Assembly (NCBI RefSeq): GCF_001500125.1
Contig: NZ_LQIV01000013.1
Span: forward strand, 42,434-106,433
Length of the DNA: 64,000 bases
DNA from: Mycobacterium sp. IS-1742
GTDB lineage: Bacteria > Actinomycetota > Actinomycetes > Mycobacteriales > Mycobacteriaceae
Reading direction: 5' to 3'
Below the pieces are notes generated by a model. It worked only from the letters and a program-made list of their open reading frames with translations, made no database searches and was not told the origin of the DNA. Below are positions 1 through 8,037 of this stretch, piece after piece; position 1 is the first letter of the stretch; each line of letters starts with the position of its first letter. The position numbers were made by a program, and so were the translations under genes.

Positions 1-143
1 ACCCGCACGGCGCGCACCGCATGCAGCAGCGCACCGCGGCGGAGCGTGTCGGCGAAAGCCGCCGCGGCACGCATGGGGCCGACGGTGTGGGAGCTCGACG
101 GGCCGATACCCACCGAGAAGAGGTCGAACACGCTGACGGTCAA
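1..143 (-). CDS. sdaA: L-serine dehydratase (L-serine ammonia-lyase), 5' end only
   Basis: Only the first 47 or so codons lie in the window; the gene runs off the left edge. The minus-strand translation contains the start of the single-chain iron-sulfur serine dehydratase family: [19 protein letters not shown], with the SSSHT signature, followed by RAAAAF. The enzyme converts L-serine to pyruvate and ammonia. The start is set at a TTG at 141-143 because GGAG sits five bases upstream (149-152); a GTG at 129-131 is the alternative. An ATG at 158-160 is in another frame and hits a stop at once. The gene lies about 50 bases downstream of a tandem glycine riboswitch, so control by glycine, which GlyA interconverts with serine, is expected. 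Confidence 0.88.
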   Translation of the reverse strand, partial: MTVSVFDLFSVGIGPSSSHTVGPMRAAAAFADTLRRGALLHAVRAVR

Positions 144-190
144 GGCGACTCCGGTTTCATCGCGTCCGGCGGCGCCGGACGTCAACAGGG

Positions 191-371
191 CCCTCCCCGC
201 TCTGTCCTGAAACCTGAGAGTTTGGCGCGCAGGCGCATTCACCTTCGGTACAGCCACCGGCATGCGCCGGTGGCCGTTCTCCAGAGTTGCCTCGACGCTG
301 CGGTATTGGGCCTGAGAGATTCCCGGGGAGGACCTTGCTCCTTCGGCGCCTCCGGTCGGAGGTTCTCCCGC
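191..371 (-). ncRNA. Tandem glycine riboswitch upstream of sdaA
   Basis: On the minus strand two aptamers follow each other. Aptamer I (about 300-370) reads GCGGGAGAACCTCC, then CGCCGAAGGAGCAA, then GGAATCTCTCAGGC. Aptamer II (about 197-286) reads CTCTGGAGAACGGC, then ACCGAAGGTGAA, then AAACTCTCAGG and AGGACAGAG. The CGAAGG-type core and the CTCTCAGG box are the hallmarks of the gcvT/glycine class, and the tandem layout with a short linker is typical. Glycine riboswitches usually turn expression on. The only gene downstream is sdaA, so the likely role is to dispose of excess glycine by way of serine. Confidence 0.9.
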
Positions 372-417
372 TGCGTGTCGTCGGCGTATGGAGTTGTGGA
401 TCGAACTGTGTCGGCCC

Positions 418-446
418 AGTGTCGTCCAGGACTCCGGGCGCGTCAA
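418..446 (-). promoter_or_regulatory. Candidate promoter for the riboswitch-sdaA transcript
   Basis: On the minus strand TTGACG (441-446) and GACACT (418-423) are separated by 17 bases. This would place the transcription start near 411, about 40 bases before aptamer I. The -10 hexamer is imperfect against the mycobacterial TANNNT consensus. Confidence 0.35.
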
Positions 447-455
447 CGGGTGCGC

Positions 456-851
456 CTACTGCTGCGTCGCGGCCTGCTTCGTGCCGTAGACCTTCTCCAT
501 CAGCGCGGTGTCGGCGTGGATCTCGACGCGCACGGTCTTGCCGTCCCGCAGGGTGAACACGTCGGCGTCGGTGGTGTGGTTGCCGTCCATCACCACGTCG
601 GTCAGCGCGACCACCGTGTCACCGTCGGCCAGCAACCGGTTGACCCGTACCTCAAGGGGCTTGTCGGCCATCTTGGCCAGGAACGAGCCGAGTTCGCCCT
701 TGCCGTGGAAGGTGCCGCTGATCGTGCTGTTGCCGGGTTGCACCCATTCGATGTTGTCGTCGAAGAGGTTCATGACGGTCTCGATGTCGCCGGCGGCGAA
801 TGCGTCGTAACCCCTCTTGACGTTCTCGATGTTGCTTTCCTGCTCGGACAT
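456..851 (-). CDS. SnoaL-like / NTF2-fold protein
   Basis: A 131-residue protein of the SnoaL-like (ketosteroid isomerase-like, NTF2) fold. Family marks are the helical start NVKRGYDAFAAGDIETVMNLFDDN, followed by EWVQPG, the central FHGKGELGSFL and the strand segment VNRLLADGDTVVALTDV. The length fits this family. The start ATG at 849-851 has AAAGGAT about eight bases upstream. Members range from polyketide cyclases to proteins with no known activity, and nothing here points to a substrate. It stands alone between the riboswitch-sdaA unit and a divergent GH19 gene. Confidence 0.75.
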   Translation of the reverse strand: MSEQESNIENVKRGYDAFAAGDIETVMNLFDDNIEWVQPGNSTISGTFHGKGELGSFLAKMADKPLEVRVNRLLADGDTVVALTDVVMDGNHTTDADVFTLRDGKTVRVEIHADTALMEKVYGTKQAATQQ

Positions 852-1123
852 GGCCCAGATCCTTTCGTGCCGTTCCTTCAGGGAATGGCTGTGCTGGCCG
901 GGCCGGTTCGCAAGGCGGTCAGACCAGGCGCCGCCACGTCGATTGTGACCCCACCGCAGCCGCGGGGGAAGGCCACGGCGCCCAGGTAAACGGTGTTATG
1001 AACGCTTGCAATGATCTTGTGGCGCAACCTGATCTGTGCGGTCAAACGGCTTCCGACGGTCGGCCGGAGCCGTCAGACTCGAAGACAGGCGACCGGAGCT
1101 CGAGAAAGGCGGGAGGTTCCGAC

Positions 1124-1837
1124 ATGCGCTACCTGCGAACCGCTGGGTGCCTGGCGGTGGCCGCGGTGGTCGGTTGCGGGGCCCAGTCGATGCCGGCGTC
1201 GCCGCACGCCGACGCCGATGCCGCTTTCGTCGTGAGCCGCGATGAGTTCGACAGGGCCTTCCCCGGACGGATTCCGTTCTACACCTACGAGAATCTGATC
1301 GAGGCGCTGCCGTCGTTCCCGGGTTTCGCCACGACGGGTGACGACACGGTGCGCCGGCGTGAGGTCGCCGGGTTCTTCGGCAACGTCGCCCACGAAACCG
1401 GTGGGCTGGAGATCATCGAGGAGGCGGTGCACCGGCGCAGGGTCTACTGCGACCCCGACCTGCCGTTCGGATGCCCGGCGGGCGAGGATGCGTATTTCGG
1501 TCGAGGGCCGGGCCAGTTGAGCTGGAATTACAACTACCGCGCGGCCGGTGAGGCGCTGGGCGCCGACCTGCTCACCGACCCCGACCGGGTGGGGCGGGAC
1601 CCGGTGTTGGCGTGGCGGACCGCACTCTGGTTCTGGAACACCCAGAAGGCCGCGGCGGAGGCCACACCTCACGATGCGATGGTCAACGGCCTCGGCTTCG
1701 GTCAGACGATCCGCGCCTTCAACGGCGTCCTCGAATGCGACGGCGGCAATCCGGCGCAGGTCCGGAGCCGGGTGGAGGCGTACCTGCGGATCTGCGCACT
1801 GCTCGGGGTGCCGCCCGGGGAGAACCTCTACTGCTGA
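1124..1837 (+). CDS. Secreted GH19 chitinase-like glycoside hydrolase
   Basis: A 237-residue protein whose N-terminus (MRYLRTAGCLAVAAVVGCGAQ) is a short signal peptide, probably a lipoprotein signal with the lipid-bearing Cys at about residue 18. The rest matches the catalytic core of family 19 chitinases: FFGNVAHETGGL carries the general acid (E91), E100 is the probable second acid, then YCD, and the substrate-groove motif YFGRGPGQLSWNYNY. No separate carbohydrate-binding module is visible. The start at 1124 has GGGAGG seven bases upstream; longer in-frame starts lack a ribosome site. Its 3' end overlaps convergently, by ten bases, the end of the deacetylase/glycosyltransferase gene. This suggests it trims the polymer made by that cluster. 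GH19 enzymes cut beta-1,4-GlcNAc bonds in chitin or sometimes peptidoglycan. Confidence 0.8.
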   Translation: MRYLRTAGCLAVAAVVGCGAQSMPASPHADADAAFVVSRDEFDRAFPGRIPFYTYENLIEALPSFPGFATTGDDTVRRREVAGFFGNVAHETGGLEIIEEAVHRRRVYCDPDLPFGCPAGEDAYFGRGPGQLSWNYNYRAAGEALGADLLTDPDRVGRDPVLAWRTALWFWNTQKAAAEATPHDAMVNGLGFGQTIRAFNGVLECDGGNPAQVRSRVEAYLRICALLGVPPGENLYC

Positions 1838-4185
1838 GCGCCCAGCACGGGTATCGGGCCGTGGCGGTCGGCGAAGGCACTCACCGAGTTCCTGCGCTCC
1901 AACTTGTCCCACGCCACGATCGTGCCCTTGAGGGCGCGATAGGCCGAGGCGTACAGCAGATAGGCCCGCAGCGGCTCGTAGATGATCCGGTAGACGGGAA
2001 CGACGAGCAGATGCCACGCGCGTTCGCGCGCCATCGCGACCGCGGTGATCGAGATGATCATGTGGAGTGCCGCGACGAAACCCGCGTACAGCGCAATGCT
2101 CTGCCAGTTGCCCGCGGCGATGCTCATCCCCGCCGCGACGACCGTCAACGGCATGAACAGCAGCGGCACGACGAGGGACAGCGTGGCGTAGGGCAGCGTG
2201 ACCAACCCCAGCGCCCCGTAGCGCGGCCGGAACAGCATGGCGCGGTGCTTCCACAGCGCCTGGATGTTGCCGTAGGTCCACCGCTTGCGCTGTTTGGCGA
2301 GTGCGCGGATCGTCTCGGGCGCTTCGGTGTCCGCGATCGCGTTGTTCTCCTGCAGGATGCGGTATCCGCGCCGCTGCAGGGCCAGCGTGGCATCGCAGTC
2401 CTCGGCCATGGTGTCGTCGCAGAAGCCGCCGATCTGCTCCAGGGCCTCACGGCTCCACGCCGAGCAGGCGCCGGGCACGATGGAGATCGCGTTGAGCAGG
2501 CGCTCCGCCATTCGGGTCACGCAGATCCCGGAGATGTATTCGAGGCTCTGCCACGCGGTCAGCAGGTTACGGCGGTTGCCCACCTTGATGTGGCCGGCGA
2601 CGGCGCCCACCCGCTTGCCGCGGGTGGTCCGCACGAAGTGCCGGACGAGATTGCGGATGGTGTCCGGCCGGAACAGCGTGTCGGCGTCCATGGTGACGAT
2701 CACGGTGGACGCGGGTGACGCGTGGTTGATCCCGTTGTTGATCGCCGACGACTTACCGCTGTTCGGCTGGTCGATCACCCGCAGCCGGGGCCAGTCGCGG
2801 GCGAGCTCGGTGAGGATCCGGAGGGTGTCGTCGTTGGACCCGTCGTTGACCGCGACCACCTCGAATCTCGACCGGGGGTAGTCGCTGCGGCGCAGTTCGG
2901 CGATGGTCCTCGAGATCACCTTCTCCTCGTTGAACGCCGCGAGCACCACACTCACCATGGGGAGCGTCTGATCGTCGATATCGTTCCAGCACAACCGATT
3001 CTGGCGATACTGACTGATGAGCGCCAGGACCAGGTAGAGCAGCGACATCACGGTCAGCGAACCCATGCCGAGCCAGAACAGGAACCCCAGCAGCGTGCCC
3101 GGCGCCTCCTCCGCCAGCCGCAGGGTGCGGTACGTGGCGGTGTCGGCCGGGTACGGCTTGGTGTCGGGCACCGGCTGGAAGTGCTCGGGCAGCAGCGGTG
3201 CCAGCGTCGAGAAGGTGTAGCCCTTGCTCTTGGCCTCGGCGATGAGCTTCTCCAGCATGCGGATGGTGGCGGAGCGGTCGCCGCCTCCGTCGTGCAGGAG
3301 GACGACATGTCCGCGTCCGTCGAGCGGGGGAACCGCCAACTCGTCCTTGGGCGAGACCTTCCAGTCCAGGGTGTCGATGTCCTGGTCCACCTGGAGGTAA
3401 CCGAGCTGCTGGGACTGCAACAGCGCGAGCGTGTTGTTGTCGGGATCGCCCTTCGGGATGCGGAAGAGTCGGCTGGCGTAGCCGGCGGTGGCCCGCATCA
3501 CCCGGTCGGCGGCGATGATCTCCTGGCGGTTGCGGAAATCGGTGTGATCGTCGAAGTCGATGTGGAACATCGTGTGGTTGCCCGCCATGTGGCCTTCGCG
3601 GACCATCCGGCGAAACACGTCGGGATGCAGGACGACCTGCGACCCGACGACGAAGAAGGTGGCGGGGACCTTCTCGCGGGACAGGATGTCGAGGACCAGG
3701 GTGGTGAACTCGACGTCGGGTCCGTCGTCGAAGGTCAGCATCAGCTGTCGTTCGGCGGGCCGTCCGTAATGGTCGATCGCGTAATCGCTGTCGCCGATAC
3801 GGTCCTTGTCGTCGTCGTCGGCGATCCGGTACGTCTCGTTGGTGAACGGGTCGACGAGAGTCCACCGCCCTTGCCGCCGGTCGACGCGAACCACCCGGCT
3901 CAGGACCTCGTCGTCCTCGTTGCCGAGGATCGGCATCTGCCCCTCCGGCGACGAGAGCAATTGGCGGGGGAATTCCGAGTCGCCGTTGGTCGGTACCGTC
4001 CACAGCGGGTCGAATGCCATGGGGGTGACCCGGACCGGCAGGACCGCCATGAGCAGCGCAATCGTCACCACACCGGCGATGAAGTAGTACAGACGCTTGC
4101 CCGTCCGGTCGTAGAAGACGGGCCCGGTGCTGCTCGTCAGCGCATCGCGCGCGCCACCGAGGTGTTTTCTGAGCGAGTGCCACAC
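1828..4185 (-). CDS. Bifunctional NodB-type polysaccharide deacetylase / family 2 glycosyltransferase
   Basis: A membrane protein of about 785 residues. In order: an N-terminal membrane segment (YYFIAGVVTIALLMAVLP), an extracytoplasmic stretch, a NodB deacetylase domain (QLMLTFDDGPD about residues 147-158, with the metal-site GNHTMFH further on), a second membrane segment (LLGFLFWLGMGSLTVMSLLYLVL), a cytoplasmic GT2 domain (SVVLAAFNEE, VNDGSNDDT, TMDADT, the EDCD acid motif and QRKRW) and C-terminal membrane helices. The layout is like a processive NodC/chitin-synthase type enzyme joined to a de-N-acetylase. This predicts a partly deacetylated GlcNAc-type polymer made at the membrane. The GTG at 4185 is chosen because it lies eight bases after the stop of the preceding epimerase gene; an ATG at 4260 would overlap that gene by 68 bases. 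Confidence 0.85.
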   Translation of the reverse strand: MWHSLRKHLGGARDALTSSTGPVFYDRTGKRLYYFIAGVVTIALLMAVLPVRVTPMAFDPLWTVPTNGDSEFPRQLLSSPEGQMPILGNEDDEVLSRVVRVDRRQGRWTLVDPFTNETYRIADDDDKDRIGDSDYAIDHYGRPAERQLMLTFDDGPDVEFTTLVLDILSREKVPATFFVVGSQVVLHPDVFRRMVREGHMAGNHTMFHIDFDDHTDFRNRQEIIAADRVMRATAGYASRLFRIPKGDPDNNTLALLQSQQLGYLQVDQDIDTLDWKVSPKDELAVPPLDGRGHVVLLHDGGGDRSATIRMLEKLIAEAKSKGYTFSTLAPLLPEHFQPVPDTKPYPADTATYRTLRLAEEAPGTLLGFLFWLGMGSLTVMSLLYLVLALISQYRQNRLCWNDIDDQTLPMVSVVLAAFNEEKVISRTIAELRRSDYPRSRFEVVAVNDGSNDDTLRILTELARDWPRLRVIDQPNSGKSSAINNGINHASPASTVIVTMDADTLFRPDTIRNLVRHFVRTTRGKRVGAVAGHIKVGNRRNLLTAWQSLEYISGICVTRMAERLLNAISIVPGACSAWSREALEQIGGFCDDTMAEDCDATLALQRRGYRILQENNAIADTEAPETIRALAKQRKRWTYGNIQALWKHRAMLFRPRYGALGLVTLPYATLSLVVPLLFMPLTVVAAGMSIAAGNWQSIALYAGFVAALHMIISITAVAMARERAWHLLVVPVYRIIYEPLRAYLLYASAYRALKGTIVAWDKLERRNSVSAFADRHGPIPVLGAQQ

Positions 4186-4192
4186 GGTTCGC

Positions 4193-4795
4193 TCACCCGG
4201 CCTCTCGCCGGTCGTAGTCGACGTCGTAGACCGGGGTGTCGATCGGTGTGCGCATGGCACGCATCAGCGCTTCGACGGCTTCGGCGAGCGTAGACACGTC
4301 CACCTGCGGCAGTGGCACACCGATCGGCGTCAGACCGTACCGATCCGCGTAGGCGCGTAGGTACATCTCACCCGCGGTCCTGGCCACCGAGGTCGGGGTG
4401 TGCGGGTGCGACGCGGTCTCGCTGACGTAGACGATCCTCTCCACGCACGCCCGCCGGGCGGCCTCGCAGAGGTTGATCGTGCCGAGCACGTTGCTCCGGG
4501 CGTCGAGACAGGGGTCGGCCCAGGACGTCTCGCGGTCCGTGCGCGCGGCGAGGTGGAAGATGACGGCGGGGTTGGTGCCGGCGATGATGCCGGTCAGCTC
4601 CGGGGCCTGGACGTCGCGCCGGATCAGCGTGAACAGGCGCGACCCGGTGGCGCCCAGCCGCAGTGCCGACTCGAGATTCGCCGCCGACCCGGTGCTGAGG
4701 TCGTCGATGCCGACCACCTGGTGGCCGTCGGCGAGCAGGCGGTCGACGAGCGCGGAGCCCAGGAACCCGGCTGCACCGGTGACGACGGCGCGCAT
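4193..4795 (-). CDS. Short, catalytically degenerate NAD-dependent epimerase/dehydratase-like protein
   Basis: About 200 residues, well short of the roughly 310 of UDP-sugar 4-epimerases. The Rossmann start is intact (MRAVVTGAAGFLGSALVDRL; GIDDLSTG; FHLAA). However, the catalytic Y-x3-K segment, normally found just before AGE, reads TSVARTAGEMYLR, with Thr in place of Tyr and Arg in place of Lys. The substrate-binding C-terminal half is mostly missing. The protein may bind NAD or a nucleotide sugar without turning it over, or may be a decaying gene. The ATG at 4793-4795 is the start that begins the Rossmann fold directly. It sits between glmS (17 bases upstream) and the deacetylase/GT2 gene (eight bases downstream), evidently in one operon. 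Confidence 0.72.
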   Translation of the reverse strand: MRAVVTGAAGFLGSALVDRLLADGHQVVGIDDLSTGSAANLESALRLGATGSRLFTLIRRDVQAPELTGIIAGTNPAVIFHLAARTDRETSWADPCLDARSNVLGTINLCEAARRACVERIVYVSETASHPHTPTSVARTAGEMYLRAYADRYGLTPIGVPLPQVDVSTLAEAVEALMRAMRTPIDTPVYDVDYDRREAG

Positions 4796-4811
4796 GGGAG
4801 ATCTCACCGTG

Positions 4812-6596
4812 TCACTCCACCGTGACCGATTTGGCGAGGTTGCGGGGCTTGTCGACATCGCGTCCGAGCATGAGCGCCGACGTCCTGGCGAAGATCTGCA
4901 ACGGGATCGCGCTCTGCAGCGGGCCCCACGGTGCGACCGGATTCTCGATCACCGGAACGCTGCTACCGGACGGGCCGATGCGGATGATGCTGCCGCCCCG
5001 GGCCTGCACCTCGGCGATGTTCGTGGCGAGCTTGGGATCGCCGTTGTCGATCACGATCACCGGGGTGCCGTCACTGATCAGCGCCAGCGGCCCGTGCTTG
5101 AGCTCACCGGCCGGGTAGTGCTCGGCCCAGCGGTAGGTGAGCTCCTTGAGTTTGAGCGCGCCCTCGGCGGCGTAGGGCAGGCCGGAACCCCGTGCGATGA
5201 AGACGTAACCGGTTGCGCTGATGCACTGTTCGGCCAGCGGAGGTACGACGCTCTTGGCCACGGTCTCGGTCCTGGCCAGCTCGTCGGGCAGCCGGCGCAG
5301 CTGATCGACGAGCGCTGCCGCTGCGCTGCGGGACAACCGGTTCATGGCGACGAGCGCCGAGAGCGTCACCGCGACGCCGGCGATGATCTGGCAGGTGAAC
5401 GTCTTGGTGGCGGCCACACCGATCTCGGGTCCGGCCGCGCAGTGGACGACACCGTCTGCGCGACGCCCGACGGTCGAATGGGGGCTGTTCGTCACGGCGA
5501 GGATCGAACAACCCTCCGCCACCCGGGTGTCGATGGCGTGGAGGACGTCGGCCGTCTCACCGGACTGGCTGATCGCCAGGCACAGCGTGCGCGGTTCGGG
5601 AGTGTCCATCCCCGCCTCACTGGCGACGCACCGCGTGACAGGCAGCCCGGACAACCGGTGCACCGCATTGCCGATCACCATCCCGGCATTGAGCGAGGTG
5701 CCGCAGGCGATGATCTGCAAGCGGTCGAACGGCGCCAACCCGAGGTCATTCCACAGGGTTGCGGCGGCGACGCCGTCCGCCAGTTCGTCGAGCACGCGCG
5801 CGGCGGCTGCCGGTTGTTCGTCGATCTCCTTGGCCATGTGGTCGGCGTAGCCGTTGAGGTCCGCGTCGCTGCTGCGCCATATGCACCGCACCATGGTCGG
5901 CGGGGTTCGGCCGGCATCGGCCGCCGCCGGGTCGGCGGCGGTGAGTTCGATGACGTCACCGTCGTCGAGAACCTGGAATTCGTCGACCCAGTCGGCGATC
6001 GCGGCGATGTCGCTGGCGGCGAAGACGCCGTGGGCGGTGCGGGCGACCAGCAGGGGCGAGCCGCTGGCCGCCACGACGATGCGGCCGGTGCCGCGCTCGA
6101 GGACCGCGAGCGCCCAGCTGCCCTCGGCCACCGCGAGTGCGTTCCGCACCGCCGTGCGCAGATCGTCGGTGATCAGCAGTTCGTCCTCGACGAGATGCGC
6201 CAGCACCTCGCTGTCGACGGTCGAGGCCAGGCGGTGACCCGCTCCGGTGAGCACCTCGCGCAGACGGTCGGCGTTCTCGATGGTTCCGTTGTGCACCAGA
6301 CTGATTCGTCCCGAGCAGTCGTTGTGCGGATGCGCATTGCCTTCCGTCACCGCGCCGTGGGTCGCCCACCTGGTGTGGCCGATGCCGGTGCCGTCGAGTT
6401 CGGAACCGGTCCACGTGTGCAGTTGGTGTTCCAGGGCGGCGATGCGGCCGACGGTTCGCAACCGTGCGATGTCACCGCTGCAGGTTCGGACCGCCACACC
6501 GACGGAGTCGTAACCGCGGTACTCGAGCCGGCGGAGTGCGGTGAGAAGGTAGTCCGCAGCCGGACGGTGCGTACGGCACGCGATGATCCCGCACAT
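4812..6596 (-). CDS. glmS: Glutamine--fructose-6-phosphate aminotransferase (GlmS-type), cluster paralogue
   Basis: A 594-residue enzyme that makes glucosamine-6-phosphate from fructose-6-phosphate and glutamine. The N-terminal glutaminase has the catalytic Cys directly after Met (MCGIIACR), GHTRWATHG and VHNGTIEN. Two SIS domains follow (ACGTSLNAG; AISQSGETADV; GSGLPYAAEGALKLKELTY) and the usual C-terminus DKPRNLAKSVTVE. The start must be at 6596, because the nucleophile has to be residue 2. The A of this ATG is also the last base of the stop codon of a 17-codon leader ORF, so translation is probably coupled. Mycobacteria carry a housekeeping glmS elsewhere; the linkage here to a GT2/deacetylase and a GH19 enzyme suggests a copy dedicated to aminosugar-polymer synthesis. 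Confidence 0.9.
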   Translation of the reverse strand: MCGIIACRTHRPAADYLLTALRRLEYRGYDSVGVAVRTCSGDIARLRTVGRIAALEHQLHTWTGSELDGTGIGHTRWATHGAVTEGNAHPHNDCSGRISLVHNGTIENADRLREVLTGAGHRLASTVDSEVLAHLVEDELLITDDLRTAVRNALAVAEGSWALAVLERGTGRIVVAASGSPLLVARTAHGVFAASDIAAIADWVDEFQVLDDGDVIELTAADPAAADAGRTPPTMVRCIWRSSDADLNGYADHMAKEIDEQPAAAARVLDELADGVAAATLWNDLGLAPFDRLQIIACGTSLNAGMVIGNAVHRLSGLPVTRCVASEAGMDTPEPRTLCLAISQSGETADVLHAIDTRVAEGCSILAVTNSPHSTVGRRADGVVHCAAGPEIGVAATKTFTCQIIAGVAVTLSALVAMNRLSRSAAAALVDQLRRLPDELARTETVAKSVVPPLAEQCISATGYVFIARGSGLPYAAEGALKLKELTYRWAEHYPAGELKHGPLALISDGTPVIVIDNGDPKLATNIAEVQARGGSIIRIGPSGSSVPVIENPVAPWGPLQSAIPLQIFARTSALMLGRDVDKPRNLAKSVTVE

Positions 6597-6649
6597 CAGC
6601 GGCGTCGCGATCGTGGATGCGCCGCTCCGGCGACATGATTGATGAACAT
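6596..6649 (-). CDS. Predicted 17-residue leader peptide coupled to glmS
   Basis: A very short ORF encoding MFINHVAGAAHPRSRRR. It is preceded by a strong GGGGGA ribosome site about five bases before the ATG (6647-6649). Its stop TGA (6596-6598) shares its final A with the glmS ATG, a classical translational-coupling overlap. The glmS ATG has no good ribosome site of its own. The arginine-rich C-terminus (RSRRR) is the notable content. It may act as a translational leader or attenuator for the aminosugar operon. No family is recognised and protein-level evidence is absent. Confidence 0.5.
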   Translation of the reverse strand: MFINHVAGAAHPRSRRR

Positions 6650-6684
6650 GCTGTCCCCCTTGTTGATTCGTTGTTGAAGTCGGG

Positions 6685-7731
6685 TCAGTCCCCGGTGGCG
6701 TCGTTCTCCGGCGGATCGTCACCCGCCGGGCTGTCGCCCGCGGGCTCGTCCTGCGGTTCGGTGCGGGAGGTCTCCTGCGGCGGGTCGGGTTCGGCGGTGG
6801 GCGTGTCGTCCACGGCGGACTCCTCGGGCTCGAGGTCGGTGATGTCCTCGACCACATCGACCGGGTCGATGTCGAGGACGGGCTCGGCCGGCGCCGTGCT
6901 CGGGATTCCCGCGTCGTCCACCGGCGGGGTCGTCGGGTCGATCGATGTCGTTGTCACCGCTGCTGTGTGAGACAGATCGACGGCGGTGAATCCGGGTGCC
7001 GGGTCGGCCGCGATTTCGTAGGTCCGGGCGATCTCGAAGTCCGGCGTCGGACCGGTGGATGGGGCGTCCGGTGGCGGGGCCGACGCCGGCGCGGGATCGG
7101 ACACCGTCACTCCGGCCGTCGACGTCTCGGCTCCGGCGGGTGCCGGACCCGCCCCGACCAGCACTTCGAGGGATCGGAGTACCGCGGGCCACACCGCGGC
7201 GACGAACGCCGGCGACCCGGCGACGAGCAGGGCTGGGAGCTCCTCCCCGAGGAACTCGAGCAGGATCAGGAGGGCGGGCAGGACGCCCTGGGTGGAACCG
7301 AGCGGTGCGCCGCCCCACCCCCCGTGGCCTCCGCCGGGGATCATCGGAACGGTCCCCGCCAGCGTGTTCAGCGCCAGCATGAGGGCCGGCACCCCGTAGG
7401 TCGCCGCGAGCTCGGTCAGCGTATCGGCGGGGAGTTCCGCGATCACGGCGGCCATGGCGGGGTCACCGTCGAGCAACCGCTCGAGGGCCGCCGCCAGGGC
7501 GATCGCGGGCAGGCCGTCGCCGGTGTCGTGGTCGACGAGTTCGACCACGAGCGCATTCGCCGCCTGCTGCTTCTGCGTCGAATCCGCATTGGGCGGGAAC
7601 AGATCGAGCAGACCGGAGTCGCCGGGTATCGGGTACAGCGAGGCGGCCAGCGCGACGCCGACCGAGACGACGGAAGCGGTGACGACGCGCTTGTTGACCC
7701 GTTGGGCCGCGGACGGTGCTCGATGCAACAT
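6685..7731 (-). CDS. Exported or membrane-anchored protein with Pro/acidic low-complexity tail, function unknown
   Basis: About 348 residues. The N-terminus has a basic stretch and a hydrophobic segment (RVVTASVVSVGVALAASLYPIPG), a signal peptide or anchor. A middle alanine/leucine-rich region (AALERLLDGDPAMAAVI; GVLPALLILLEFLGEELPALL) contains a Gly-rich patch (IPGGGHGGWGG). The last 150 or so residues are dominated by Pro, Asp, Glu, Ser and Thr, as in surface-exposed stalks. I do not recognise a domain. The ATG at 7731 is preferred because GGAGGG lies eight or nine bases upstream; an ATG at 7737 abuts that site. It lies 35 bases upstream of the leader-glmS unit on the same strand, so it may be the first gene of the polymer operon. 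Confidence 0.65.
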   Translation of the reverse strand: MLHRAPSAAQRVNKRVVTASVVSVGVALAASLYPIPGDSGLLDLFPPNADSTQKQQAANALVVELVDHDTGDGLPAIALAAALERLLDGDPAMAAVIAELPADTLTELAATYGVPALMLALNTLAGTVPMIPGGGHGGWGGAPLGSTQGVLPALLILLEFLGEELPALLVAGSPAFVAAVWPAVLRSLEVLVGAGPAPAGAETSTAGVTVSDPAPASAPPPDAPSTGPTPDFEIARTYEIAADPAPGFTAVDLSHTAAVTTTSIDPTTPPVDDAGIPSTAPAEPVLDIDPVDVVEDITDLEPEESAVDDTPTAEPDPPQETSRTEPQDEPAGDSPAGDDPPENDATGD

Positions 7732-8037
7732 GGCCATCCCTCCTCGACGCGGAAGAGACGCACCATCGACGCGCCGTGACCCCGCGGAAAATCCACCCCG
7801 TTCTCGCTCCCGACCCTGCATGAAATTTGCTATCGGAAGCTACCGTGTATGACGGTATCCAGATACTGCGCGCACCACGGGGCATAGGCAATCGCCGGTT
7901 AAACCTTTTACGTGCACTTTTGTCAGGTTCGTGCGATCAAGCGACAAGTTCGTCATCCGATCGTATGACAGGTGGGGTGAACGATCGGCACTGTCGATCA
8001 TTTGCCATAACCCGGGTTGTCGTGCGCACCAGGCGCC
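7732..8037. promoter_or_regulatory. 306-base intergenic region upstream of the polymer cluster
   Basis: No gene seen. The part from about 7820 to 8010 is clearly more AT-rich than its surroundings and probably holds the promoter of the minus-strand cluster. Small symmetric motifs are visible: GTATC/GATAC arms (7855-7866), and several GATCG/CGATC units between about 7960 and 8000. Any of these could bind the LuxR-type regulator encoded immediately upstream; none is strong enough to name as an operator. Confidence 0.35.

Noticed and set aside
21..989. A 322-codon plus-strand frame at the left edge
   Set aside because: It spans the riboswitch and the antisense of sdaA and the SnoaL-like gene, and has no domain of its own.
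4473..6638. A 721-codon plus-strand frame opposite glmS
   Set aside because: glmS on the minus strand has all family motifs; the plus frame has none and no ribosome site.
6597..6684. glmS ribozyme upstream of the glmS gene
   Set aside because: No conserved ribozyme core is visible, and that ribozyme is known mainly from Firmicutes; the short leader ORF explains the space better.
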